Origin: Candidatus Opimibacter skivensis
GTDB lineage: Bacteria; Bacteroidota; Bacteroidia; Chitinophagales; Saprospiraceae
Assembly (NCBI GenBank): GCA_016721905.1
Contig: JADKHH010000030.1
Coordinates: 1-64,000 of the forward strand
Direction of reading: 5' to 3'
DNA length: 64,000 nucleotides
In this document: piece after piece, positions 46,591 to 55,847 of the stretch
Position numbering within the stretch: the first letter of the stretch is position 1
Layout: the number at the start of each line of letters is the position of its first letter
Position numbers and translations under genes: made by a program
The notes under the pieces: model-generated
Told to the model about the DNA's origin: nothing
The model's database searches: none
What the model saw: only the letters and a program-made list of their open reading frames with translations

Positions 46591-49092
46591 CTATGATTTT
46601 CCTTTTTTGTATCCGAGGGAAATGAGGTTGCTGAGCAAGCGATAGGGGCCTGTGTTTCCGGCGGGGAGGTGTCTGAACCAGGAGAGGCCGCTGTATACAT
46701 AATAACCTTCGCCGTATGGAGCCACGAGGAGAGCGCCCTTTGTGGGAGTCTCGCCGGTATCATTCATTTCGAGCAGGGGAGTGAATGCATCATCCCATTT
46801 GTTGGGAAAATATAAGCCACGTTCCTGTACCCAGCCTATGAAATCATCCTGTGTTATTTTGTTAGGAAAATTGAGGGCTTCATGATCTGGGCTGAGCATG
46901 GTCACTTGTGCATTTTCTTCTGTAATTCTGTCTCTTGATAAAGTCAAAAGGTATGGGGCTATTTCTTCTGTCACCAATCCTCTGCTGACATTGTATTGTA
47001 CGATCATAGTACCACCATCCTTGACCCAATCAAACAATATTTTATTTTTATAGGCAAGCGCATCGACGGTATTGAAAGCTCTGATGCCCAACAATACAAC
47101 CTGATATTTTGCAAGAGAGGAGGCGGATAGCGATTCGATATCAATCACATCAACAGTGTATCCGATTTGCGCTAAGGATGCAGGGACATCATCTCCTGCG
47201 CCAGTGATATAGGCAACCGTCCTCGGGGTAGTTTTGATATCCATACTCTGGAGGTGAACTTTAGCATCACTGACCACTGAAAGGTAAGGGAGGTGATCGT
47301 AATCGACCGTTGTGATTTTGTGATGATAGGTATCTTCACCAATGGATATTTCAGGGATCAAATCTGCCCTGGAAGATTTCGTCGGCGGGTTGATGGTGCA
47401 TTGAACTGTAATCGATTCACCAGCTTTATCAAAGGACCAGGGGATGACGGCAGGTGAGACTTTCCAGTCGGGTAGTGAAGTCTTGAGATGCAGTTCTCCT
47501 TTAACACTATCTTCTACAGCGGCAAGCTTGAGTTGAATAATCCGTTCATGTCCCTGGTTGAACATGAGTACTTCGTCGACTGATTCGACAGTCACAGGAG
47601 GGATGATTGAAAGCGGTCTGGTGACTTCGCCTTTGGCAGGATCAACAGTTTTATAGATCACTGGTGCCTGCAATGTAATTGAAGTTCCATTTATTTCAAT
47701 TGTCACAGCTGCCGTGATCGATGGAGGATCAGCAGGCGTGCCACGTTTTTTCTGTTCATCGACTTTGTACATTCCTTCCTCAGGGTGTTTAATCAACCAA
47801 TAAGGTATGCTCAACTGTTCAGGCGTCTCAATGGTCAGTTCTTTAGTGTATCCCTGATTGTAAACCAAAGTAGAAGGAAGGGCGAAAACGGTATCGTTGG
47901 ATGTAACTTCCATTGAACCCAAACGAACTTCTGTATTAGATCTGTTGATGACTTCAAGAGTTACAAGAAGTTCGGAGCCTGGGCTTGCTTTAAATTTATT
48001 CGTACGTACTTCGACAAACAAACCGAGGCAGTCCTTGATGAGTTTTTCGCAATCAGCGAGTTTAATTCTTTTCCAATCAGAATCTGGCAATGCAAGAATG
48101 GATTGGTGAACCCGAAGTAATTGTGGGATGCTTTTGGATGGAGATTTGAAATCAAAGGATGATTCAAGTGCCTGCACAAGTGGTGCAATAGCAGCACCAC
48201 CTGCAACCCGGTTCCATGTGATATCGATGCCTTCAAACAAAGACTTTGGTATGGTGCCTTCTGCATCTTTGAGCAGGTCTATGTAATCCAGGCTTTCACC
48301 TCTTGTTTCGGCGGATCCGAAACCCTGGCTTTTGTGCATGCTTCTGCTGCGTCCTGCGATCTCGCTGTTGGATTCGCCTGTGACCGGATCGAATGAACCA
48401 ATATCAATGGCCAGCATCTTTGATTTATCTGCCTTGTCAAAAGCTTCCCTGGACCCATAAAACCAGTAGCTCGTATTCCAGAAAATGCGTCGAGGCTGCC
48501 AGGGAGTCACGAAGGATAGCTGATCAGGGAACGAAGATTTCCTGGCTGCAAGGTCAAACGCCTCAAGCGCCAGGATAGCCGAAGCGGTATGATGCCCATG
48601 ATTGGGTCTTGAGGTATCGGTGCTGAATCTGTTGATAATGACATCTGGCTTAGTGGAGCGGATAGCCCATACAACATCGCTCAGGACCTCTTCACGGTCC
48701 CAGATATTGAAGGTTTCTGCCGGAGTCTTGGAATATCCAAAGTCGTTAGCCCGGGTAAAAAGCTGATGACCGCCATCGATGTCTCTTGCTCCCAGCAGTT
48801 CGTGCGTACGAATAAGGCCAAGCATTTCCCGGATTTCAGGGCCGATGAGATTCTGCCCGCCATCTCCACGGGTCAGCGAGAGGTAGGTGGTGTTAACAGC
48901 CAGGTGGTTGGACAGATAACTGATCATCCGGGTGTTTTCGTCATCGGGATGGGCAGCCACATAGAGTACATTGGCCAAAACGCCTAGTTTTTGGATATCC
49001 TTATAAATGGACTCAGACCCTGCCTGAGCTGACAGGCCTGAAGAAAAGAGGAGGAGAAGTGCTAAGAACAAAGTGGTGGTAAATGATTTCAT
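46591..49092 (-). CDS. Secreted PIG-L family deacetylase
   Basis: An 833-residue exported protein started at the Met at 49092 (MKSFTTTLFLALLLLFSSGLS), which gives a clean signal peptide; the longer open frame to 49176 is unlikely. Residues about 35-320 form a PIG-L (LmbE-like) de-N-acetylase domain with the zinc motif YVAAHPDDENTRM, GDGGQNLIGPE, and RPNHGHHTAS, whose His completes the site. The remaining 500 residues are beta-rich domains (NPPTKSSRADLIPEI region) and a C-terminal part with VVLLGIRAFNTVDALAYKN and MIVQYNVSRG, typical of this large Bacteroidota subfamily. The substrate is probably an N-acetyl sugar conjugate. Confidence 0.85.
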   Translation of the reverse strand: MKSFTTTLFLALLLLFSSGLSAQAGSESIYKDIQKLGVLANVLYVAAHPDDENTRMISYLSNHLAVNTTYLSLTRGDGGQNLIGPEIREMLGLIRTHELLGARDIDGGHQLFTRANDFGYSKTPAETFNIWDREEVLSDVVWAIRSTKPDVIINRFSTDTSRPNHGHHTASAILALEAFDLAARKSSFPDQLSFVTPWQPRRIFWNTSYWFYGSREAFDKADKSKMLAIDIGSFDPVTGESNSEIAGRSRSMHKSQGFGSAETRGESLDYIDLLKDAEGTIPKSLFEGIDITWNRVAGGAAIAPLVQALESSFDFKSPSKSIPQLLRVHQSILALPDSDWKRIKLADCEKLIKDCLGLFVEVRTNKFKASPGSELLVTLEVINRSNTEVRLGSMEVTSNDTVFALPSTLVYNQGYTKELTIETPEQLSIPYWLIKHPEEGMYKVDEQKKRGTPADPPSITAAVTIEINGTSITLQAPVIYKTVDPAKGEVTRPLSIIPPVTVESVDEVLMFNQGHERIIQLKLAAVEDSVKGELHLKTSLPDWKVSPAVIPWSFDKAGESITVQCTINPPTKSSRADLIPEISIGEDTYHHKITTVDYDHLPYLSVVSDAKVHLQSMDIKTTPRTVAYITGAGDDVPASLAQIGYTVDVIDIESLSASSLAKYQVVLLGIRAFNTVDALAYKNKILFDWVKDGGTMIVQYNVSRGLVTEEIAPYLLTLSRDRITEENAQVTMLSPDHEALNFPNKITQDDFIGWVQERGLYFPNKWDDAFTPLLEMNDTGETPTKGALLVAPYGEGYYVYSGLSWFRHLPAGNTGPYRLLSNLISLGYKKGKS

Positions 49093-49508
49093 TCGCGTCC
49101 TGATATTTTGGTTAAAGCTACATATTACAAACCTAGTAAATGCTTTACGCATTGTCTGACAGCACTCAGAACACATGAAATTTAATTTCGTTGAAAGGCT
49201 ATTAAAAGATATAAAAATTTCTCACCTTAGCCGCGGTTAACGAAACGATCTCACATAACACGCATGTTAATTTTACTTGTCACCCTTACTGTTTTTATCA
49301 CAAGTGGCCTTGTCTTCCTGGTAAAATTGAGTACCAGCCGGAAATAGCCATTGATGATACCGGAATGACTCGGATCGGTCTCCCTGATCGAGATGAATTC
49401 CTCTCCCTTATTGCGTTGCGGTAAGCAGGAAATCGTGCCCACTCCCGTCCTGACCTAAATTTATCTCCTTCTTCCTTTACCTTTGCCGAACTTCTTTGTT
49501 AAACGTCC
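49093..49508. other. Divergent intergenic region PIG-L / ribA
   Basis: A 416-base spacer with no convincing gene; a 63-codon minus-strand frame at 49251-49442 has no family resemblance. A TACCTTTG box (49478-49485) serves ribA. Confidence 0.4.
49478..49485 (+). promoter_or_regulatory. -7 box of ribA
   Basis: TACCTTTG fits TAnnTTTG and ends 23 bases before the ribA start codon. No clear -33 element. Confidence 0.4.
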
Positions 49509-50090
49509 ATGCAAAAGCAGGTTCATTCTAGTATTCCGACTTCATCAGGCCACTGGTATATCGATGCCTATGCTGATCATGAATCTGAGCCTATGCCGCA
49601 CCTGGTGATCTATCCTCCGGGACTTGATACAACAGGGGTTGTGACCGTCAGGGTGCATTCAGAGTGCTTCACTGGTGATGTCCTGGGTTCCCAGCGTTGT
49701 GATTGCGGTCCACAACTGGAAAGAAGCCTTGAGGTGATTTCGAAAGAAAAGGGTGTCCTTATTTACCTGCGTCAGGAAGGCCGGGGCATAGGCCTCATCA
49801 ATAAACTCAAGGCCTACAACCTGCAGGATGAAGGGTTCAATACCATCGATGCCAACCACCAGCTAGGTTTTGAGACGGATGAACGGGAATACCATGTAGC
49901 AACACTCATTCTCAAGGACATGGGGATCACAAGGATCAAGCTGCTGACGAATAATCCTGAGAAAGTGACTTCCCTGGAGAGGGATGGAATTGAAATTGTG
50001 GACCGACTGCCGCTAATGATCGAGCCTACGGAAGATAGTATTGAGTATCTAAGGGTGAAGCGGGATTTGATGGGACATTTTCTGGATTAG
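49509..50090 (+). CDS. ribA: GTP cyclohydrolase II
   Basis: A 193-residue stand-alone RibA that opens GTP to the pyrimidine precursor of riboflavin. Zinc ligands are in HSECFTGDVLGSQRCDCGPQ (residues about 52-71). The GTP-binding block is LIYLRQEGRGIGLINKLKAY (about 86-105), and the C-terminal LLTNNPEKVTSLERDGIEIV is typical. No fused RibB domain is present. The stop codon is followed directly by an octanucleotide array and then mazG. Confidence 0.95.
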   Translation: MQKQVHSSIPTSSGHWYIDAYADHESEPMPHLVIYPPGLDTTGVVTVRVHSECFTGDVLGSQRCDCGPQLERSLEVISKEKGVLIYLRQEGRGIGLINKLKAYNLQDEGFNTIDANHQLGFETDEREYHVATLILKDMGITRIKLLTNNPEKVTSLERDGIEIVDRLPLMIEPTEDSIEYLRVKRDLMGHFLD

Positions 50091-50146
50091 GTTGATAAGT
50101 TTATTAGTTGATTAGTTGATGGGTTGATTAGTTGATGGGTTGATGG
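50091..50146 (+). repeat. Octanucleotide array after ribA stop
   Basis: Seven 8-bp units start on the first base after the ribA stop: GTTGATAA, GTTTATTA, GTTGATTA, GTTGATGG, GTTGATTA, GTTGATGG, GTTGATGG. Confidence 0.85.
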
Positions 50147-50231
50147 GTGGTAAAGGCCGTTGCCCTGGTGTCCCCACCAGCAACAATTTGGGTTAAAGGC
50201 TTAGGTATTATAAATATAAAATTTAAGGGAG

Positions 50232-51008
50232 ATGGAAGATCAGCGTTTGGTGGCATTTGGGCGACTCTTGAAGATCATGGATGAATTGCGGGAGCAGTGT
50301 CCGTGGGATAAGAAGCAGGATATTCACTCGCTGCGTAACCTGACGATTGAGGAGACCTATGAATTGGCTGATGCGATACTCAAAGAGGATTGGAAGGGGA
50401 TAGGGGAGGAGCTCGGGGATTTGTTGCTTCATATAGTGTTTTATGCCCGGATAGGCAAGGAGCAGGGGCAGTTTGATATTGGTTCTGTCATAGAACAGAT
50501 CTGTGAAAAGCTGATCAGGAGGCATCCTCATATCTACGGGGATATACAAGTCAGTGGGGAAGAAGAAGTCAAGCGCAACTGGGAGACGATCAAGATGGGT
50601 GAGGGTAAGAAGTCTGTTCTTTCCGGAGTACCGGATTCACTACCGGCTATGATCAAGGCTTACAGGATGCAGGATAAGACCCGACAGGTGGGGTTTGAGT
50701 GGGAAAACGCTCAGCAGGTGTGGGCGAAAGTGGAGGAGGAGATTGAGGAGTTTAAGGAAATAGTGCAGCTTAACGGATCGAAGGAGGCACTTGAGGATGA
50801 GTTTGGAGACATCCTTTTCTCCCTGATCAATTTTGCCCGGTACAAGGGGATTGATCCCGAGACATCGCTGGAGAGGGTTAACCTGAAGTTTAAGCGCAGG
50901 TTTGAATACATTGAGTCCAGAGCTCCTAAGCCATTGAAAGAGATGACATTAGGTGAGATGGATGCTTTGTGGGATGAAGCTAAGGAACTGGAGCGGAGTA
51001 AAAAATAA
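50232..51008 (+). CDS. mazG: Nucleoside triphosphate pyrophosphohydrolase MazG
   Basis: A 258-residue MazG with two tandem all-alpha pyrophosphatase domains, which hydrolyses NTPs to NMP and PPi. Domain 1: CPWDKKQDIHSLRNLTIEETYEL and EELGDLLLHIVFYARI with the metal-binding acidic pattern. Domain 2: QVGFEWENAQQVWAKVEEEIEEFKE and LEDEFGDILFSLINFARY. It ends GEMDALWDEAKELERSKK. Length fits the family. The ribosomal protein gene rpsO follows behind its own promoter. Confidence 0.94.
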   Translation: MEDQRLVAFGRLLKIMDELREQCPWDKKQDIHSLRNLTIEETYELADAILKEDWKGIGEELGDLLLHIVFYARIGKEQGQFDIGSVIEQICEKLIRRHPHIYGDIQVSGEEEVKRNWETIKMGEGKKSVLSGVPDSLPAMIKAYRMQDKTRQVGFEWENAQQVWAKVEEEIEEFKEIVQLNGSKEALEDEFGDILFSLINFARYKGIDPETSLERVNLKFKRRFEYIESRAPKPLKEMTLGEMDALWDEAKELERSKK

Positions 51009-51037
51009 GAAGGCTGCACATTTCTCTATTAAATCCA

Positions 51038-51045
51038 TATCTTTG
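51038..51045 (+). promoter_or_regulatory. -7 box of rpsO
   Basis: TATCTTTG fits TAnnTTTG and lies 54 bases before the rpsO start, directly after mazG. Confidence 0.45.
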
Positions 51046-51099
51046 CGCCTCGAAAAATTGTAAACCTATTATTTAGTCATTTTTAAAGCGTCAAATGAC

Positions 51100-51375
51100 A
51101 TGCCGATTTATTTAACAGCACAAAAGAAGAACGATCTCTTCACCCAGTATGGTGGAACCGCTTCAAATACCGGATCCACTGAATCACAGGTTGCCTTGAT
51201 GACCCTCAGAATCAATGAGTTGTCCAAGCACCTCCAGTCAAATCATAAGGACAATTCCTGTAAGCGTGCGCTCCTGACCATGGTAGGTCAGCGCAAACGT
51301 CTGCTGCATTACCTCATGAAGAAGGATATCCAGGGATATCGCGAAATCATCGAAAAGTTGGGTATCAGAAAATAA
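51100..51375 (+). CDS. rpsO: 30S ribosomal protein S15
   Basis: A 91-residue S15 that binds the 16S rRNA central domain. Family text: NTGSTESQVALMTLRINELSKHL, HKDNSCKRALLTMVGQRKRLLHYL, and the end YREIIEKLGIRK. It is followed after 199 bases by pnp, the same order as in many bacteria, where both are post-transcriptionally controlled. The 199-base spacer contains no strong terminator that I can see, so read-through into pnp is possible. Confidence 0.97.
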   Translation: MPIYLTAQKKNDLFTQYGGTASNTGSTESQVALMTLRINELSKHLQSNHKDNSCKRALLTMVGQRKRLLHYLMKKDIQGYREIIEKLGIRK

Positions 51376-51574
51376 TGCTTTCTCTCTGCTTGCAGAGGGT
51401 ATTGCATTTGTAATTGTCTGGAGATCAAGATATTCTCAATTAAAGGTTGTTTTTTGCCTTAGATCCTGGAATCTTCCGGTCGATTTGCCCTACCTGTCAG
51501 TTACCTGCTAAAATGTTGTGTTTGCAACGTTATGTCATTGAAAATCATATCATAACAAATTAAAATAAATTATT

Positions 51575-53926
51575 ATGGGTGTTCAGATTCCAATTACCCA
51601 GACCTTCCTTTTGCCTGATGGCAGGGAAGTGATCATGGAGACCGGAAAGCTAGCGGCACAGGCACATGGATCAGCGATGATTCGCCTGGGAGATACTATG
51701 CTGCTTGCGACAGTGGTTTCCAACAAGGAGGCTAAAGAAGGTCAGCCTTTTTTCCCTCTGTCCGTTGATTACCAGGAGAAATTTGCGTCCGTAGGACGTG
51801 TTCCCGGCAATTTCTTCCGTCGGGAAACCCGATTATCCGATTACGAAATATTGATCTCCCGTCTGGTAGACCGTGCTGTGCGCCCGTTGTTTCCGGATGG
51901 ATATATGAATGAAACACAGATCATCATCAACCTGATCTCTGCCGATAAGGATATCATGCCTGATGCCCTGGCTGCTTTAGCAGCATCAACAGCATTGTCA
52001 GTGTCTGATATTCCATGGGACGGTCCTATCTCAGAAGTGAGGGTAGCGCGTATCGATGGCCAGTTTGTTGTCAATCCGGGCCGTGAGGCTTTGGCAACGG
52101 CAGATCTGGATGTCATCATCGCAGCAACCATCAAGGATATCATGATGGTTGAAGGTGAAGCTAATGAGTGTTCAGAACATGATCTGATCGAAGCGATCCG
52201 CATCGGTCATGATGCCATCAAAGTGCAATGCCAGGCGCAAATTGATCTTGCGAAAAAAGTAGGCATCAAAGCAACACAAAAAAGAGTGCTTGCAGAAGCA
52301 CCTTCAGATGAGGATTTGAAGAAAGTCATTGACCAATTCAGTCGCCAGCGAATACTTGAAATATCAAAAGGCGCTCTTGAGAAATCAGTTCGTAAAGAGG
52401 GCTTTGATGCCATCAAGAAGGAGTTAGTCGTAAAACTAACTGAAGAACAAGGTGAAGAATACATGAAGGAAAAAGCAGCATTGCTTGACATGTATTATGA
52501 AAAACTCAAGAAGGATGTCATCCGTAATTTTGTCATTGATACAGGTATGCGGATTGATGGTCGTAAAACGAATGAAGTGCGACCAATCTGGATTGAAGTG
52601 GATTATCTACCGACAACGCACGGATCAGCATTATTCACCAGAGGCGAGACCCAGTCACTGACCAGTCTAACGCTGGGTACGAAGAATGATGAGCAGTTGC
52701 TTGACAACGCGCTCGATTACCGATATGAGAAATTTATCCTTCACTATAATTTCCCTGCATTTTCTACAGGGGAAGTGAAACCATCACGTGGCCCGGGTCG
52801 TCGTGAAGTAGGACATGCTAATCTGGCTGCCCGTTCACTGCGTAAAGTATTTCCGGAAGGACAACCATACACGTTGAGACTTGTATCGGATATCCTTGAA
52901 TCAAATGGTTCGTCTTCGATGGCTACCGTTTGTGCAGGTTCACTTGCATTGATGGATGGTGGTATTCAGATCAAAGCTCCTGTGTCAGGTATTGCGATGG
53001 GTTTGATCAATGAAGGAGGAAAAGCAGCAGTGTTATCTGACATCCTTGGTGATGAAGATGCGCTCGGGGATATGGACTTTAAGATCACAGGAACCCGCGA
53101 TGGTATCGTTGGTTGCCAGATGGATATCAAGGTGGATGGGTTGAGTTATGAGTTGCTGGAGAAAGCTTTGTTACAGGCACGTGATGGAAGATTACACATC
53201 CTTGATAAAATGAATCAAGTGCTTCCTGAAGCCAGGGAGGACCTCAAGCCTCATGCTCCACGTATCCTGGAAATCATCATTGAGAAAAGTCAGATTGGTG
53301 CTGTTATCGGCCCAGGAGGAAAGGTTATACAAGAGATCCAGGCATCTACCGGAACCATCATCAATATTGAAGAAGTTGGGGATAAGGGGATTGTCAATAT
53401 CGCCAGTGCTAATAAAGATTCACTTGAAGCGGCAAGACAGCGTATCGTAGGTATTACATATGTTCCTAAAGTAGGCGATGTATTTGATGCAGTGGTCCGT
53501 ACGATCATGCCTTATGGTGTGTTTGTAGACTTTATGGGCAAGAGCGGCTTGTTGCACGTGTCTGAAATATCCTACTCCCGCATTGACAATGTTGAGGATG
53601 TATTCAAGGAAGGTGATATGGTCAAGGTGCAGTTGGTGGAAGTGGAAGAGCGTACCGGAAAGATGCGTATGTCCAGGAAATCATTGTTGCCAAAGCCTGA
53701 GCGGAAGAAGAATGAGAACGGGGAATATGAAGATGGTTACGGCGAAGAAGGGCCTCCGGCACGTGAGGAAAGATCTTCTTTTGGCGACAGAGATAGAGGA
53801 GACAGAGGTGGTGACCGCAGAGGTGGTGGTGGAGATCGCAGAGGCGGCGGTGGAGATCGTCGCGGCGGCGGCGGTGGAGACCGTCGTGGTGGCGGTGGTG
53901 GCGGAGATCGCGGACCAAGAAGATAA
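51575..53926 (+). CDS. pnp: Polyribonucleotide nucleotidyltransferase (PNPase)
   Basis: A 783-residue 3'-5' phosphorolytic exoribonuclease of the RNA degradation machinery. Two RNase PH domains are present, with the FFRRETRLSDYEILISRLVDR and RGPGRREVGHANLAARSLRKV motifs and the active site DGGIQIKAPVSGIAMGL. A KH domain (VIGPGGKVIQEIQASTG, about 575) and an S1 domain (VFDAVVRTIMPYGVFVDFMG, about 635) follow. After S1 comes an unusual low-complexity tail of about 75 residues that becomes pure Gly/Arg/Asp (DRRGGGG repeated), probably disordered and RNA-binding. A strong terminator follows. Confidence 0.96.
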   Translation: MGVQIPITQTFLLPDGREVIMETGKLAAQAHGSAMIRLGDTMLLATVVSNKEAKEGQPFFPLSVDYQEKFASVGRVPGNFFRRETRLSDYEILISRLVDRAVRPLFPDGYMNETQIIINLISADKDIMPDALAALAASTALSVSDIPWDGPISEVRVARIDGQFVVNPGREALATADLDVIIAATIKDIMMVEGEANECSEHDLIEAIRIGHDAIKVQCQAQIDLAKKVGIKATQKRVLAEAPSDEDLKKVIDQFSRQRILEISKGALEKSVRKEGFDAIKKELVVKLTEEQGEEYMKEKAALLDMYYEKLKKDVIRNFVIDTGMRIDGRKTNEVRPIWIEVDYLPTTHGSALFTRGETQSLTSLTLGTKNDEQLLDNALDYRYEKFILHYNFPAFSTGEVKPSRGPGRREVGHANLAARSLRKVFPEGQPYTLRLVSDILESNGSSSMATVCAGSLALMDGGIQIKAPVSGIAMGLINEGGKAAVLSDILGDEDALGDMDFKITGTRDGIVGCQMDIKVDGLSYELLEKALLQARDGRLHILDKMNQVLPEAREDLKPHAPRILEIIIEKSQIGAVIGPGGKVIQEIQASTGTIINIEEVGDKGIVNIASANKDSLEAARQRIVGITYVPKVGDVFDAVVRTIMPYGVFVDFMGKSGLLHVSEISYSRIDNVEDVFKEGDMVKVQLVEVEERTGKMRMSRKSLLPKPERKKNENGEYEDGYGEEGPPAREERSSFGDRDRGDRGGDRRGGGGDRRGGGGDRRGGGGGDRRGGGGGGDRGPRR

Positions 53927-53944
53927 ATTGCAAAAAAAAAAATG

Positions 53945-53971
53945 GGCCTCCTTATGGGAGGCTTTTTTTTT
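53945..53971 (+). terminator. Terminator after pnp
   Basis: A stem of GGCCTCC with GGGAGGCT and loop TTAT is followed by T9 and preceded by an A run. The GAGCAAG array starts on the next base. Confidence 0.85.
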
Positions 53972-54013
53972 GAGCAAGGAGCAAGGGGCAAGGAGCAAGG
54001 AGCAAGGAGCAAG
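53972..54013 (+). repeat. Heptanucleotide array (GAGCAAG)6
   Basis: Six units of seven bases, the third being GGGCAAG, start directly after the pnp terminator T run. Confidence 0.9.
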
Positions 54014-54090
54014 GGAGTGTCAGGTGACAGATTGTGCTTTAATTCAATAACCAATAGCCAGCAAGGAAGGAAAAGTGAGAAGTGCTCACC

Positions 54091-54122
54091 GGATGAAATG
54101 AGCAATGGATGAAATGAGCAAG
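54091..54122 (+). repeat. 16-bp direct repeat
   Basis: Two adjacent copies of GGATGAAATGAGCAAT/G lie in the pnp-to-54205 spacer. Confidence 0.8.
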
Positions 54123-54176
54123 GTGCAGATCGAAGTACTTGCTAGGGAACCACTGTAAAATCCGTTACCAGACGGT

Positions 54177-54204
54177 CCCTATGCTCTCTGCCCTATGCTC
54201 TCTG
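54177..54204 (-). repeat. 14-bp (2 x 7) direct repeat at a stop codon
   Basis: Two perfect copies of CCCTATGCTCTCTG. On the minus strand the repeat starts on the first base after the stop codon of the 54205-54633 gene. Confidence 0.85.
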
Positions 54205-54633
54205 CTATTTAATCACCATTTCGAATGAATAGGAATCAGGGTCAATCGGGTCTGTAGTAGGTCTGGTTTCAGGTTTGACGAGATTGAGATAGATGGCGTA
54301 GGGTCCATTATAGATGGTGTCCCGCCAGTTATTGACGGCATAAAAAGTGTCGCGGAGGGTGGTGCCATCCTGTTCAATAGTTACAGCCATCACATATCTG
54401 CCCGCCCAGACGCAATCGATATTGGTCACATTGCAGCGGCTGTCTTCGACCATGGCATCCAATTTCATTTTCCAGTCTGTCTGAGACAGGCACCATTCTT
54501 CGCCGATCTTAGCTACGAAGGGCTTGTTCAGAATTGCCTGGTTGCACACATTCCCCGAATCAGATTTAGGTTCACACCTTTCGGTGACCAATACAAACAG
54601 GAGGGATACCGTTAAGGAGAGGTAACTTTTCAT
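54205..54633 (-). CDS. Secreted protein of unknown function
   Basis: A 142-residue exported protein with a hydrophobic N-terminus (MKSYLSLTVSLLFVLVTERC). A Cys at position 20 could be a lipidation site, but the residues before it are not a good lipobox. The segment VEDSRCNVTNIDCVWAGRYVMAVTIEQDG resembles a short motif (SRCP...CxWAG) that I have seen in small secreted Bacteroidota proteins of unknown role. The rest is beta-rich. It is convergent with pnp; the spacer between them is full of short tandem repeats. I do not recognise a named family. Confidence 0.6.
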   Translation of the reverse strand: MKSYLSLTVSLLFVLVTERCEPKSDSGNVCNQAILNKPFVAKIGEEWCLSQTDWKMKLDAMVEDSRCNVTNIDCVWAGRYVMAVTIEQDGTTLRDTFYAVNNWRDTIYNGPYAIYLNLVKPETRPTTDPIDPDSYSFEMVIK

Positions 54634-54851
54634 AGCATTTTGAATTTATTAACCTAAAAGCGGCAAAAAAAATCGTTTAACTGGTCACAAATGGCTTCCT
54701 TCAATACACTACTAACGTTGGGAAGGGAAGATTAGATAGAAAAGTGAGCTTCTAATTTGAGCAAAATAAAATAGAACCAACGAAGTTTGAACTTTTTGAT
54801 GTCCTGATTTGTACCTTTTATGTCTTAAACCTTAAAATCCAGGCAACTGCC

Positions 54852-55718
54852 ATGCGTCAACTAAAAATTGCTAACCGGATCACAGCCCGTGAGAGTCTTG
54901 CCCTTGAAAAATATCTTCAGGACATAGGCAAAATTGATATGCTGTCTCCTGAGGAGGAATCCAGGTTGGCGGGCCTTGCCAGAAACGGGGATCAGGCAGC
55001 TCTTGAAAGGCTGACGGAAGCGAATCTGAGGTTTGTCGTGTCTGTTGCTAAACAATACCAAAACCAGGGACTTTCCCTGGGTGACCTGATCAATGAAGGT
55101 AATGTGGGATTGATGAAGGCGGCCAAGCGGTTTGACGAAACCAAAGGATTTAAGTTTATCTCCTATGCAGTTTGGTGGATACGCCAGAGTATCCTTCAGG
55201 CTATTATTGAGTATTCCAGGATCGTCCGGATGCCGCACAACAAGTCTACGTCCTATAACAGGCTCAATGAGGCTTATGTGTCCTTTGTACAGGAATTTGA
55301 GCGGGATCCTTCGCATGAAGAGCTTGCGGAGTTGCTCAATGTGCCTATCCGGGATGTGATCAATAATATGCCTGGCAACAACAGGCATATCTCTTTTGAT
55401 GCGCCGGTCTCCAGTGACGAGGACAGTTTTACCCTGCTGGATATGATTGAGACTGATGAAGAGATGCAGCCAGATCTCAAGCTCATGGAAGAATCCATGA
55501 GGCTTGACATCATGTATAGTCTGAGTGCCCTTGCGCCCCGGGAGGCTGAGGTCCTTGCTTTTTACTTTGGACTGAAGGGAGAAAAGCCACTTACGCTGGA
55601 CGAGATCGGGGAGCAGCTTGAGCTGACCCGTGAGCGGGTGCGCCAGATAAAAGAGAGGGCGATTCGCCGTTTGAGGAAGACGATGAAGCGGAATACTTCC
55701 ATGAGATCATATATGTAA
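54852..55718 (+). CDS. rpoD: RNA polymerase primary sigma factor
   Basis: A 288-residue sigma-70 family primary factor of the short Bacteroidota type, which recognises the -33/TAnnTTTG promoters seen in this window. Region 1.2 is at residues 10-45 (LALEKYLQDIGKIDMLSPEEE) and region 2 at about 50-130 (LRFVVSVAKQYQNQGLSLGD, GFKFISYAVWWIRQSILQAI). Region 3 follows, and region 4.2 has the helix-turn-helix LTLDEIGEQLELTRERVRQI near the end. Large N-terminal region 1.1 and the non-conserved insert of proteobacterial RpoD are absent, as normal for the phylum. Confidence 0.95.
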   Translation: MRQLKIANRITARESLALEKYLQDIGKIDMLSPEEESRLAGLARNGDQAALERLTEANLRFVVSVAKQYQNQGLSLGDLINEGNVGLMKAAKRFDETKGFKFISYAVWWIRQSILQAIIEYSRIVRMPHNKSTSYNRLNEAYVSFVQEFERDPSHEELAELLNVPIRDVINNMPGNNRHISFDAPVSSDEDSFTLLDMIETDEEMQPDLKLMEESMRLDIMYSLSALAPREAEVLAFYFGLKGEKPLTLDEIGEQLELTRERVRQIKERAIRRLRKTMKRNTSMRSYM

Positions 55719-55847
55719 CCTGGCTTGAAGATCAGGCTGGTATCCTTTTAGATTCCTCCAATTCATGTTATTTAACCATTTCCAACTGACCCGGAGGAAT
55801 ACTTCAGTGCCCTGTTTTCAAAATTGCGGTAACTTTCCAGCCAAATT

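Noticed and set aside
49251..49442. 63-codon minus-strand ORF upstream of ribA
   Set aside because: No recognisable domain, and it lies in a divergent promoter region.
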